From Elusimicrobiaceae bacterium (GTDB taxonomy: Bacteria > Elusimicrobiota > Elusimicrobia > Elusimicrobiales > Elusimicrobiaceae): a stretch of DNA of 64,000 nt. The notes below the pieces were generated by a model. It had not been told where the DNA came from. It saw only the letters and a list, made by a program, of their open reading frames with translations, and made no database searches. The position numbers and the translations under genes were made by a program. Shown here in pieces: positions 25,744 through 34,193 of the stretch. Every line of letters begins with the position of its first letter. Position 1 is the first letter of the stretch. The stretch is from positions 38,844 through 102,843 of the forward strand of contig JAFUJU010000009.1 in assembly GCA_017468055.1 (NCBI GenBank). The letters run 5' to 3'.

Positions 25744-25771
25744 ATTGTAGCAAAAAAAAAAAACGTGTCAA
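25744..25771 (-). promoter_or_regulatory. Pilin promoter with T12 spacer (copy 2)
   Basis: On the minus strand: TTGACA (25771-25766), a 16-bp spacer CG-T12-GC, then TACAAT (25749-25744). The -10 box is 74 bp from the ATG, exactly as in copies 1 and 3. Confidence 0.88.
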
Positions 25772-25807
25772 GAAGTAGCGCACTTTTCCGACGAAAAAAT
25801 GACAACA

Positions 25808-25839
25808 AAAAAATGCAAAGCCACAGCTTTGCATTTTTT
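25808..25839 (-). terminator. Terminator of the ndk operon
   Basis: 14-bp stem AAAAAATGCAAAGC/GCTTTGCATTTTTT with loop CACA, 18 bp beyond the stop of the GH3-like gene. The pilin promoter follows directly, 36 bp away. Confidence 0.9.
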
Positions 25840-25856
25840 ATGTTAGCAGAGATATT

Positions 25857-26801
25857 TTACTTCCTAAAATTTTTTGCCTGTTCAAAGGCTTCTTTCTGCG
25901 AAAAAGGAAGCATATTAAAACTGACTACTTTACTGGTAAACATCTCCAGACTGGAAATAGAGGCAATTACCGCATCTACAATATTGCCTTTATCAAATTC
26001 CCGCTCCACCGCGTCCAGTACGGCATTAGCATCGCGTGGAGCCATAATCATTTCCACTCCGCATCCGATCATCTTTAATGCGGCGGAGGCTTCGTTTTTG
26101 ATGCGGCTCTTATATAACGGAGCCCCGATAACACAGCCTTTATAATTGAGCCGTTTTTTCAAAAGTCCTTTGATAATATTTTCAGACATCATGGCCCGGT
26201 TGGCTGGGTCTATATTGGCAAATACCATATCTGAGGGCATAACAGCATCGGCACGGCGGAACATATGTTTATAGGGCACAAATTCAGCATCTTCCATTTG
26301 AGCTAAGGTTTTCAAAAACCCACTCACTCCCGGAAAATATTTCACACAATTGAGCAGTCCTCCATTGGAAACCCCGGCCACATAGTCCCCCGCCATACGC
26401 GCCACCAACATCGGCGTTTCACAAAAAGCAGGGCTCTGATACCCTACATCCACCACGGGGGCTAACAACCAATCTATCCCCAAACTGCGTGCCATGCGTG
26501 CACTAATAAGCCCTTTGCGGTAAGCCCCTTCCGTATCTGCATTGGCACCCAGTTCAGCATTGCTCGGCAAGGCAGGAGCATCAGTCACTACTTCAGATAA
26601 ATCTTCCTCCATATCGGCACAAATTAAAATATGGTCGTAAACAGAGGCTTCCCGTACGGTATCAATAAATGCTTTGGTTTGCTCGGCATTTGCGCCATAT
26701 ACACAAAACCCCCCCACACCACGTTTGGCTTGCTCTTTAGCAAGATTCAAATCACTTTCTCCAAACCGAAAAGCAGGAAAAACTATACGGGCAGGTTTCA
26801 T
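25857..26801 (-). CDS. GH3-like protein with degenerate active site
   Basis: 314 residues with the barrel of NagZ-type GH3 beta-N-acetylglucosaminidases: WLLAPVVDVG (about 111-120) and KYFPG (154-158) match conserved stretches. In NagZ the KHFPGHG loop carries a His/Asp dyad and the nucleophile sits in an F-S-D-D-L-like motif. Here the loop reads KYFPGVSGFLK, and the nucleophile site reads IGAPL (about 225-229), lacking the Asp. It may therefore have lost glycosidase activity and serve as a binding or regulatory protein. There is no signal peptide. It lies 10 bp downstream of the hydrolase-like gene in the ndk operon. Confidence 0.72.
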   Translation of the reverse strand: MKPARIVFPAFRFGESDLNLAKEQAKRGVGGFCVYGANAEQTKAFIDTVREASVYDHILICADMEEDLSEVVTDAPALPSNAELGANADTEGAYRKGLISARMARSLGIDWLLAPVVDVGYQSPAFCETPMLVARMAGDYVAGVSNGGLLNCVKYFPGVSGFLKTLAQMEDAEFVPYKHMFRRADAVMPSDMVFANIDPANRAMMSENIIKGLLKKRLNYKGCVIGAPLYKSRIKNEASAALKMIGCGVEMIMAPRDANAVLDAVEREFDKGNIVDAVIASISSLEMFTSKVVSFNMLPFSQKEAFEQAKNFRK

Positions 26802-26811
26802 GGCAGGCTCC

Positions 26812-27657
26812 TTATTCTAATACAGACGGCACTAATGCTTCTTCCGTTGCGGAGGGAAGCACGTCCTCATAAGCCCCTTGGTACGGGTCTTGCTCCGGCT
26901 CCACTACGTCCGGCTTAAGCTCCGGCTTTTGCGGAATCTGCAACCATTGCAAAAGTTCGGCTGATGTCCATTTATCCAATAATTCATGTGCTTTTTTATC
27001 ATAAGCGGTAGCAAAAGTTACATGCCCCTCTCCGCTGGATAAAAAAGCCACATTACGCATAACGCTGGCTTCCAAAAAAGTTTTTTTATCATCGGCGGCC
27101 GCCGCGATAAAAACATCCCCCTTATACAAACGCAAAGAAGGAATGGGCAAAATATCCCGAAAATTAGTTACCGGAGTTAATAGGGCAATTGCCGCAACAG
27201 ATGGCCACAAACTGGCCGCTTTGGCCGCCACATTGGCACCCATGCCCACCCCTACAAAGATGACCTCTTCTTCCGGAACGCCTTTTCCTTTTAAATAATC
27301 CATCGCAGCATTTACGTCGCGGGTCATTTTGTTGTAATCGTTATCCACGCCCTCTTTGGCAAAAGAAGCATATCCGCCTTTATTGGTGCTTTGCCCGTGG
27401 CCGCGCAAGTCCAAGGCCAAATAGCCCAAACCTTTTTCAACCAGTTTTTCAGAAAAAGAGGCAAAGTCCGCACGGCTTTTGCTGATATCGTGCAATAAAA
27501 GTACGGTTTTCTGCTCCGGCTCTGCCGGCTGATATACCGCGGCAATACTCCAGCCGTCCTGCGTTTGAAATCCGGCAGGGCGGCCTTTTATATCCTCTTG
27601 CGCAAAGACAGAAACGGCCAACACACAAAGTGCACCGGCCCATACTATTTTTTTCAT
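26812..27657 (-). CDS. Exported alpha/beta-hydrolase-like protein lacking the nucleophile Ser
   Basis: 281 residues from ATG at 27657, which overlaps the ndk stop by four bases (ATGA). A signal peptide ends at about residue 19 (SVFAQ). The fold is clear: LLLHDISKSRADF, ALDLRGHGQS and FVGVGMGANVA. The nucleophile elbow, normally GxSxG, reads G136-V-G-M-G140, so Ser is replaced by Gly. The His and Asp of a triad cannot be placed with confidence. This suggests a non-catalytic member of the family, or one using a different chemistry. The C-terminus is a Pro/Glu-rich tail. Confidence 0.75.
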   Translation of the reverse strand: MKKIVWAGALCVLAVSVFAQEDIKGRPAGFQTQDGWSIAAVYQPAEPEQKTVLLLHDISKSRADFASFSEKLVEKGLGYLALDLRGHGQSTNKGGYASFAKEGVDNDYNKMTRDVNAAMDYLKGKGVPEEEVIFVGVGMGANVAAKAASLWPSVAAIALLTPVTNFRDILPIPSLRLYKGDVFIAAAADDKKTFLEASVMRNVAFLSSGEGHVTFATAYDKKAHELLDKWTSAELLQWLQIPQKPELKPDVVEPEQDPYQGAYEDVLPSATEEALVPSVLE

Positions 27658-28100
27658 TTCAATACTTCTTCCGGTTTGAACCAAAGATTAATTTCCCGTT
27701 GGGCTTCTTCCGGTGTGCCGGAAGCATGCACGGCATTTTGCATAACCCCGTTTTTAATACAACCAAATTGGCCGCGCAAAGTCCACGGGTCGGCTTTTTC
27801 AGGATTGGTGGCCCCCAATGCCGCACGCACGCGTGCAACGGCATTTTCCCCACGCAATACAAAAGCATGAATGCGGTGGTCCGGTAAATGGTTATATTCA
27901 CCCAACATAAATTTCAATACTCCGTCCAAAAAGGGGCTTCCTTGCAAGTTGGCGTAATGCTCCCGCAAAAGTTCTTCGGTCGCGCAAACCACTTTTGCTC
28001 CGGCAATTTCCAAGCCCAAAGCTTCAAAGCGGCTTAAAATGATACCCGTCAATCTTTTTTCAATAGCATCGGGTTTAATTAAAATAAGTGTTTGTTCCAT
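27654..28100 (-). CDS. ndk: Nucleoside-diphosphate kinase
   Basis: 148 residues from ATG at 28100. The longer upstream frame has no ribosome-binding site. Ndk features: LILIKPDAIEKRL at the N-terminus and the phospho-accepting His in NAVHASGTPEEAQREI, an HAS variant seen in several Ndk sequences. It balances nucleoside triphosphates using ATP. A TATAAT box lies only six bases upstream of the ATG and there is no ribosome-binding site, so the mRNA is probably leaderless. It heads a three-gene operon with two degenerate enzymes. Confidence 0.94.
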   Translation of the reverse strand: MEQTLILIKPDAIEKRLTGIILSRFEALGLEIAGAKVVCATEELLREHYANLQGSPFLDGVLKFMLGEYNHLPDHRIHAFVLRGENAVARVRAALGATNPEKADPWTLRGQFGCIKNGVMQNAVHASGTPEEAQREINLWFKPEEVLK

Positions 28101-28106
28101 AAGCAT

Positions 28107-28112
28107 ATTATA
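28107..28112 (-). promoter_or_regulatory. -10 box of ndk (probably leaderless)
   Basis: TATAAT on the minus strand, six bases from the start codon. No good -35 box is seen. Confidence 0.5.
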
Positions 28113-28161
28113 CCTAAAAACCGTCCCATTGGTTGTGCGTTCCTTACGCGCGTAGTTATGA

Positions 28162-28167
28162 TATAAT
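28162..28167 (+). promoter_or_regulatory. -10 box of the lpxB operon
   Basis: TATAAT 28 bp before the lpxB start; an AAAGGAA ribosome-binding site follows. The -35 region is weak. Confidence 0.5.
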
Positions 28168-28195
28168 AAAATGAACAGCAAAAGGAACGGATTGT

Positions 28196-29347
28196 ATGAA
28201 TAAAAGCTCCCTGCCAACGGAAAACATTTTGATTGTAGCCGGAGACGTATCCGGAGATTTGCACGCGGCCAATTTAATCCAAGAGATGAAAAAGTTGCAG
28301 CCCTCCATACATATTGCTGCTATTGGCGGGCGCTTAATGAAACAAAAAGCGGACTCTTTTCTTTTTGACTTGGCCGCCCAAGGTGCCACCGGATTTATTG
28401 AACCGCTTAAAAAAATGCCGCTATGGCTCCGCTTGCTCAGGCAAATCCGCCAGTATATGCAAAACCAAAAGCCCCGTGCCGTGATTGCGGTGGACTTTTA
28501 CGGTTTTAACCATCAAGTGTTGAATTTGGCGGAAAAGTTACAAATCCCCGTTTTTTACTACATTGCCCCGCAAGTATGGGCCAGCCGTCAGTATCGGGCT
28601 AAACAATTGGCACGCCTGACAAAAAAAATGTTCGTTATTTATCCTTTTGAGCCGGATTTCCATAAACAGTTTGGCGGCCATGCTGTATTTCACGGAAACC
28701 CCCTCTTGGACATCATGCCGCAACCGGCCGAACATTCTTATATCAACCAAGATGGAAAGAACAAAGTCTGGAAGTTGGGCCTATTACCGGGGAGCCGCCA
28801 TAGCGAAATATCCCGCTTGACTCCGGCCTTTTACCAAGCATTCAAATTAATAGTAAAAGAATTTCCCAATACGCAGGCCTATTTGTTTGCTTTGCCTGAT
28901 GCCGACGAACAAAAATTTTTAGATTTACTGGGAGAAAAACCCCACCCGAATTTTCATATTGTAAAAGATAAAAACTATGAGCTGCGCAGCCAAATGGATT
29001 TTTTGCTTGCCTGTTCCGGTACGGCCACACTGGAAAATGCCCTTCTGGGAGTGCCCATGCTGGTGGCTTACAAAATGTTTTGGCCCACCTACCAGATCGC
29101 CAAAATGGTCATCAAAGTAAAACATATTTCTTTGGTCAATATTCTGGCGAAAAAAGAAGTGGTAAAAGAATTTATTCAGGATAAAGCAAGCCCCCAAATC
29201 TTGGCACAAGAAGTGATCGGAATGTTTCAAAATCCGCAAAAGTTGCAAGCCCAAAGGGACCTGCTTTTGCAGTTACGTGCCAGTTTAGGACAGCCGGGGG
29301 TAGCCGGACGGGCTGCTAAAGAGATACTGGAAGACTTGGAAAAATAG
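28196..29347 (+). CDS. lpxB: Lipid-A-disaccharide synthase
   Basis: 383 residues, the normal size of this GT19 enzyme. Conserved parts are AGDVSGDLHAANLI at the N-terminus, PVFYYIAPQVWASRQYR, GLLPGSRHSEI and LLACSGTATLENALLGVP. It condenses lipid X with UDP-diacylglucosamine. It lies apart from the main lpx operon and is followed after 5 bp by a RelA/SpoT homologue. Confidence 0.96.
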   Translation: MNKSSLPTENILIVAGDVSGDLHAANLIQEMKKLQPSIHIAAIGGRLMKQKADSFLFDLAAQGATGFIEPLKKMPLWLRLLRQIRQYMQNQKPRAVIAVDFYGFNHQVLNLAEKLQIPVFYYIAPQVWASRQYRAKQLARLTKKMFVIYPFEPDFHKQFGGHAVFHGNPLLDIMPQPAEHSYINQDGKNKVWKLGLLPGSRHSEISRLTPAFYQAFKLIVKEFPNTQAYLFALPDADEQKFLDLLGEKPHPNFHIVKDKNYELRSQMDFLLACSGTATLENALLGVPMLVAYKMFWPTYQIAKMVIKVKHISLVNILAKKEVVKEFIQDKASPQILAQEVIGMFQNPQKLQAQRDLLLQLRASLGQPGVAGRAAKEILEDLEK

Positions 29348-29352
29348 CGTTT

Positions 29353-30792
29353 ATGCAGTTAAAAGAATTGATTACCCAGTTTAAAGAATATAATCCCAAC
29401 GCAGATACTTCTATGTTGGAGAAGGCCTATAACTTTGCCTTCAATGCCCATAAAGACCAACAACGTGAAACGGGGGAACCGTACTTCAACCATTGTGCCG
29501 CTGTGGCCCAGATCCTTTTGGATTTTAAAATGGACGAAGAAACCGTATGCGCCGGCTTACTGCATGACACGGTGGAAGACACCGGTGTGACGGCGGAAGA
29601 CTTAAAAAGAGAGTTTAATAAAGACATTGCCCACATGGTGCAAGGGGTTACAAAAATCAGTGATTTGAAATTTTCTTCTACTGATGAAGAAACGGTGGAA
29701 AACTGGCGCAAAATGCTCATTGCCGTAGCCGAAGATGTACGCGTTATTTTAATCAAACTGGCCGACCGTACCCATAATATGCGCACCATGGACGTGATGC
29801 CACCTGAAAAACAAAAATTTAAATCTTATGAAACCATTACACTTTATGCTCCTTTAGCCCAACGTTTAGGAATGTTTACCATCAAAACAGAGCTGGAGGA
29901 TTTGGCCTTTAAATACCTTCACCCCGAAGAATTTGTAGATTTGGTAGAACAAGTAGAAAAGCGTACCGCAGACCGTGAATTTGCGTTAAGCGAATTTAAA
30001 CGTTTGTTGGAGCCGGCTTTAAAAGAAGAAAATTTGGATTACCGCCTGCTCTCCCGCGCCAAAAATTATTACTCCATTTATCGTAAGATGCAACAGCAAA
30101 ACCTCTCTTTTGCCGAAATTCAGGATTCTTTGGGTGTGCGCATTATTACCAAAAATTTACAAGATTGTTACAAAGCTCTCGGGGTCGTTCATTCCCGTTT
30201 TAAACCTTTGGCCGGCACGTTTACCGACTATATTGCCACCCCCAAAGCCAATATGTACCAAAGTATCCACACTACTGTTTTAGTGCCCACCGGAGATATT
30301 GTGGAAATCCAAATCCGCACCGAAGAAATGCACCGCACCTGTGAGTATGGTATCGCGGCACACTGGCGTTATAAACTGGGTGGGAAAAAAGACAAAAACT
30401 TTGATGAAAAAATCAACTGGATCCGTCAATGGATTGAGTGGCAACGGGATTTAACCGCCCCGCGGGAATTTTTGGAAGGATTCCAAACCGATATTAATTT
30501 GCAACAGGTTTTTGTTTTTACGCCCCAAGCGGACGTAAAACCTTTGCCGGACGGGGCTACCCCCATAGATTTTGCTTACGCCATTCATACAGACATCGGG
30601 GACCGCTATATGGGAGCCAAGGTAAACAACCGCATGGTGCGTATGGATTATGTATTCAAAACCGGCGACGTGTGCGAAGTAATTACCAAAAAGAATGCCC
30701 AGCCCAAACGGGATTGGTTGGAGTTTGCCAAAACAGCCAATGCCCGTAGCCGCATCAAACGTTATTTACGCACCCACGGAGAGGACATTTAA
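29353..30792 (+). CDS. RelA/SpoT homologue, HD-synthetase-TGS, short form
   Basis: 479 residues. The order is: HD hydrolase domain (about 25-150, with GLLHDTVEDT and LADRTHNMRTM), a synthetase domain (about 230-350, with RAKNYYSIYRKM, YIATPKANMYQSIHTTV and VEIQIRTEEMH), then a TGS domain (about 390-455). Both catalytic halves look intact, so it may make and degrade (p)ppGpp. The helical, zinc-finger/conserved-cysteine and ACT domains of long RSH proteins (about 700+ residues) are missing: it stops about 25 residues after TGS. The stop overlaps the next start (TAATG). Confidence 0.92.
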   Translation: MQLKELITQFKEYNPNADTSMLEKAYNFAFNAHKDQQRETGEPYFNHCAAVAQILLDFKMDEETVCAGLLHDTVEDTGVTAEDLKREFNKDIAHMVQGVTKISDLKFSSTDEETVENWRKMLIAVAEDVRVILIKLADRTHNMRTMDVMPPEKQKFKSYETITLYAPLAQRLGMFTIKTELEDLAFKYLHPEEFVDLVEQVEKRTADREFALSEFKRLLEPALKEENLDYRLLSRAKNYYSIYRKMQQQNLSFAEIQDSLGVRIITKNLQDCYKALGVVHSRFKPLAGTFTDYIATPKANMYQSIHTTVLVPTGDIVEIQIRTEEMHRTCEYGIAAHWRYKLGGKKDKNFDEKINWIRQWIEWQRDLTAPREFLEGFQTDINLQQVFVFTPQADVKPLPDGATPIDFAYAIHTDIGDRYMGAKVNNRMVRMDYVFKTGDVCEVITKKNAQPKRDWLEFAKTANARSRIKRYLRTHGEDI

Positions 30793-31154
30793 TGACCACA
30801 CCACCCATCGTAATGACAGAGCAAGAAAAGCTCCTCATGCAACAGATACTTAAAAAACATTCTCTGCAATGTAGCCGCTGCCATTTGCCCATTGAAGAGT
30901 TGGACTGTTATTGCCGCCACTGCGGCAAAGCCTTGCGCCCTTATATGGGGTTTTGGTATGACCATGGCGGAATTTTTTTGTGCACCCTCATTGCAGGGCC
31001 GGTTTCATTACTGCCGCTTTGGCTTTCCCGTAAGCTGGGTATCCGCGCTAAAATCTGCTGGTCTGCGGGGATTTTGTTGGCTTCTGTCTATATTCTTTAT
31101 GCCTTACGGCAATCTTATCTTTTGTTCAAGCAAGCCTTTTCCCTTATGATGTAA
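30792..31154 (+). CDS. Zinc-ribbon membrane protein of unknown function
   Basis: 120 residues. A zinc-ribbon with CSRC and CRHC (about 27-45) is followed by two transmembrane helices (about 57-77 and 86-106). Its start shares one base with the stop of the RSH gene. It fits a general group of small zinc-ribbon membrane proteins with no assigned function. A link to the stringent response is only positional. Confidence 0.75.
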   Translation: MTTPPIVMTEQEKLLMQQILKKHSLQCSRCHLPIEELDCYCRHCGKALRPYMGFWYDHGGIFLCTLIAGPVSLLPLWLSRKLGIRAKICWSAGILLASVYILYALRQSYLLFKQAFSLMM

Positions 31155-31239
31155 TACGGGATTTATTTTCCATTTCCCTATTATTTTTTGCTAAAATATG
31201 GGGTATTCTTTGTTTTCAAAAATACGTAAGGAGACACAC

Positions 31240-32607
31240 ATGACGAATCAAGAAGCAACTCAACGTGTTCCCGCAAAAGGTCAACCCAGAGCATTATACA
31301 TGCTTTTTATGGTTGAAATGTGGGAGCGTTTTAACTACTACGGTATGAGAGCGTTGCTTGTTTATTTTATGACAAGCGCCGTAATCGGTTTTTCCGATCC
31401 TCAAGCCTATCAAATCTATGGTTGGTTTACTGCTTTGGTATACCTTACCCCTGTAATCGGCGGTTGGTTTGCGGATAATTATATCGGCAAACGCCATTCT
31501 ATTACCATCGGTGCCATTTTAATGGCCTTGGGTCAGTTTGTATTGGCCTCTTATGGATTTGTACCTGCCAGACTGGCTTTATTTGCCGGCTTGGTGTTAA
31601 TCATTATCGGTAACGGTTTCTTCAAACCCAACATCTCCAGCATCGTCGGGGAATTATACGAACCCAATGATCCGCGCAGAGATGCCGGTTTTACCATTTT
31701 CTATATGGGCATCAACGTAGGGGCCTTTATTGCGCCTTTCGTTACCGGTTATGTAGGTGAAGTAACGGCCACCTCTCCGTCTTGGGTAGATTGGAGATGG
31801 GGTTTCATGACTGCCGGTGTCGGTATGATTATCGGTTTAACTTGGTACTTGCTGGAACAAAAGAAATTCTTGGGCGAAATCGGTCTTTACCCTGTATCCC
31901 AGCACAAAACAGCTAAAGCTGTGGAAGAAGATAAACCCTTAACTGCAGAAGATAAAGATAAAATCAAAGCCGTATTTACCTTCACCTTCATCGCTATTTT
32001 CTTCTTTGCTTTCTTTGAACAGGCCGGTTCTTCTTTGAGCAAATTTGCCCAAACCTCTATTGCGCTTCCTTCTTTCAATATTTTCGGTTGGAACTTGGAA
32101 GTAAAAGCCTCTTGGTTCCAATCCATTAACCCCATTGCGGTGGTTATTTTGGCTCCGTTGTTTGCCAAAATGTGGATCAAATTGGGATCTATTGGCAAAG
32201 AACCCTCTATCCCGCTTAAATTCGCCTTGGGCGTATTCTTGACGGGTTTTGGTTTCTTGGTTTTGGCCATCGGCTCTACTTTCTTAGCCCCCGAACACCA
32301 AATCAACATGATGTGGTTGGTAGCTTTGTACATCATTCATACCTGCGGTGAGCTGTGCTTATCTCCCGTTGGTTTGTCTATGGTTACCAAACTGGCCCCG
32401 GCCAAGTTCATGTCCATGTTAATGGGTGTATGGTTGGCCTCTTCCTTCTTTGGCAACTTAATGGGCGGATACTTTGCCATCCTCTCTTCCAAATTAGGAT
32501 CTATCACCACCTTCTTCGCCATTCCGGCCATCATCTTGATGGTATTTGGCTTGTTGGTGTGGGCCGCTTCCGGCAAAATTAAACACTGGATGCACGGCGT
32601 CAACTAA
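31240..32607 (+). CDS. Proton-dependent oligopeptide transporter (POT family)
   Basis: 455 residues from ATG at 31240, preceded by AAGGAG. There are about 14 hydrophobic helices, the POT motif EMWERFNYYGMRALL near the N-terminus and FYMGINVGAFIAPF for the PTR2 signature. It imports di- and tripeptides with protons. An upstream start at 31198 is in frame but lacks a ribosome-binding site. The gene is monocistronic with a terminator at 32622-32653. With the oligopeptide-binding lipoprotein and C39-like peptidase further on, it supports a peptide-using lifestyle. Confidence 0.93.
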   Translation: MTNQEATQRVPAKGQPRALYMLFMVEMWERFNYYGMRALLVYFMTSAVIGFSDPQAYQIYGWFTALVYLTPVIGGWFADNYIGKRHSITIGAILMALGQFVLASYGFVPARLALFAGLVLIIIGNGFFKPNISSIVGELYEPNDPRRDAGFTIFYMGINVGAFIAPFVTGYVGEVTATSPSWVDWRWGFMTAGVGMIIGLTWYLLEQKKFLGEIGLYPVSQHKTAKAVEEDKPLTAEDKDKIKAVFTFTFIAIFFFAFFEQAGSSLSKFAQTSIALPSFNIFGWNLEVKASWFQSINPIAVVILAPLFAKMWIKLGSIGKEPSIPLKFALGVFLTGFGFLVLAIGSTFLAPEHQINMMWLVALYIIHTCGELCLSPVGLSMVTKLAPAKFMSMLMGVWLASSFFGNLMGGYFAILSSKLGSITTFFAIPAIILMVFGLLVWAASGKIKHWMHGVN

Positions 32608-32621
32608 AAATTGCTTTTCAC

Positions 32622-32653
32622 AAACCCCACTCTTGACGAGTGGGGTTTTTCTT
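32622..32653 (+). terminator. Intrinsic terminator of the POT gene
   Basis: AAACCCCACTC and GAGTGGGGTTT around a 5-nt loop, followed by T residues. Confidence 0.92.
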
Positions 32654-32782
32654 TTGCCGGTGCACGAAAAATTTTTTCGTTTTCCCCCTTTCAAAACCTT
32701 CTTTTTTATGGTACTATCTAATATAGGCCGTTCTATAGTAACAACGGTAGCTGTTTTATACTTATTTAACGAGGAATAATAT

Positions 32783-33538
32783 ATGACCAAAAGAACCCCC
32801 ATTATTGCCGGAAACTGGAAAATGCACAATACGTTGGCGGAATCTGCCGCGTTGATTGAAGCCTTAAAAACCGCCGGAAATAAAAACAATGCCGAAGTAA
32901 TCGTTGCTCCTTCTTTTACCTCTTTGGCTAAAGTAGCCGAACTGGCCAAAGGCTCTCATATCCAAGTATCCTGCCAAGACGTACATTGGGAAGACAAAGG
33001 GGCTTTCACCAGTGCCGTTTCCCCCGTTCAGGCCAAAGATGCCGGCGCCACCCATGCCATTTTGGGCCATAGCGAACGCCGCAGCGTATTTGGTGATACC
33101 GATGAAATTTTAAACAAAAAAGTAGCCGCCGCTTTGCGTCATGGCTTAACCATCATTTTCTGCGTAGGAGAAACCTTGCAAGAACGCGAAGCCAATGAAA
33201 CTATTGCTGTCATCAACAGCCAATTGGAAAATGGCTTAAAAGGATATACTGCCGAAGATTTGAAAGGCATGGTTATTGCCTATGAGCCGGTTTGGGCTAT
33301 CGGCACGGGCAAAACCGCCACACCGGAACAAGCACAGGAAGTACATGCTGCTATCCGCCAATTTTTAGCTGATAAATACGGCAAAGAATATGCCGAAGCT
33401 ACCCGTATTTTGTACGGTGGAAGCGTCAAAGACAGTAACGTAGATGAAATTATGGCCCAACCGGACGTAGACGGTGCTTTAGTGGGCGGACAAGCCTTGT
33501 TGGCTGATAAATTCGCCCGTATTATCAACTTTAACTAG
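32783..33538 (+). CDS. tpiA: Triose-phosphate isomerase
   Basis: 251 residues, standard TIM barrel. GNWKMHNT contains the active-site Lys, AILGHSERR the electrophilic His, and [12 protein letters not shown] the catalytic Glu. It interconverts glyceraldehyde-3-phosphate and dihydroxyacetone phosphate. It is the first gene of a long rightward series. A TATACT at 32757-32762 may be its -10 box, with no clear -35. Confidence 0.97.
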   Translation: MTKRTPIIAGNWKMHNTLAESAALIEALKTAGNKNNAEVIVAPSFTSLAKVAELAKGSHIQVSCQDVHWEDKGAFTSAVSPVQAKDAGATHAILGHSERRSVFGDTDEILNKKVAAALRHGLTIIFCVGETLQEREANETIAVINSQLENGLKGYTAEDLKGMVIAYEPVWAIGTGKTATPEQAQEVHAAIRQFLADKYGKEYAEATRILYGGSVKDSNVDEIMAQPDVDGALVGGQALLADKFARIINFN

Positions 33539-33548
33539 GAGTTTATTT

Positions 33549-34193
33549 ATGAACTTGGCTAAATACATTGACCATACTTTACTTAAACCGCAGGCCTGCC
33601 AAAAAGAAGTACAAACTCTGTGCGACGAAGCCCGCAAATACGGCTTTTTCAGCGTTTGCGTAAATCCTTTTTGGGTACCCTTCTGCAAAGAACAATTAAA
33701 AGGAAGTGATGTAAAAGTATGCACAGTTATTGGTTTCCCTTTGGGAGCCAATACCACCGAAGTCAAAGTATTGGAAGCCAAAGACGCTTTGAAAAACGGC
33801 GCCGATGAGTTAGACATGGTGGTCAACCTCGGCGCTGTGAAAAGTGCAGATTGGGCAACCGTTTTAGCCGACATAGAAGCCGTACGTAATGCCGGTGAAA
33901 ATTTTACCTTAAAAGTAATTATTGAAACATCCGTACTGACAGAAGAAGAAAAAGTAAAACTTTGCCAATTATGTACGCAGGCAAAGGCTGATTTCGTCAA
34001 AACTTCTACCGGTTTTACCGGAGGCGGAGCTACGGCAGAAGACGTAAAGCTGATGAAAGAAAATGTTTCTTCTGATATGCAGGTAAAAGCTTCCGGCGGT
34101 GTACGTACGAAAGAAGATTTTGACAAAATGGTAGCTGCAGGGGCCACCCGTATCGGAGCCAGTGCCGGAGTAAAAATTGTAGAGGGAAAATGA
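33549..34193 (+). CDS. deoC: Deoxyribose-phosphate aldolase
   Basis: 214 residues. The Schiff-base Lys151 is in [12 protein letters not shown] and the second active Lys180 is in VKASGGVRT. It splits deoxyribose-5-phosphate into acetaldehyde and glyceraldehyde-3-phosphate. The latter enters glycolysis with TpiA, encoded 10 bp upstream. The stop overlaps the next start by four bases. Confidence 0.97.
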   Translation: MNLAKYIDHTLLKPQACQKEVQTLCDEARKYGFFSVCVNPFWVPFCKEQLKGSDVKVCTVIGFPLGANTTEVKVLEAKDALKNGADELDMVVNLGAVKSADWATVLADIEAVRNAGENFTLKVIIETSVLTEEEKVKLCQLCTQAKADFVKTSTGFTGGGATAEDVKLMKENVSSDMQVKASGGVRTKEDFDKMVAAGATRIGASAGVKIVEGK

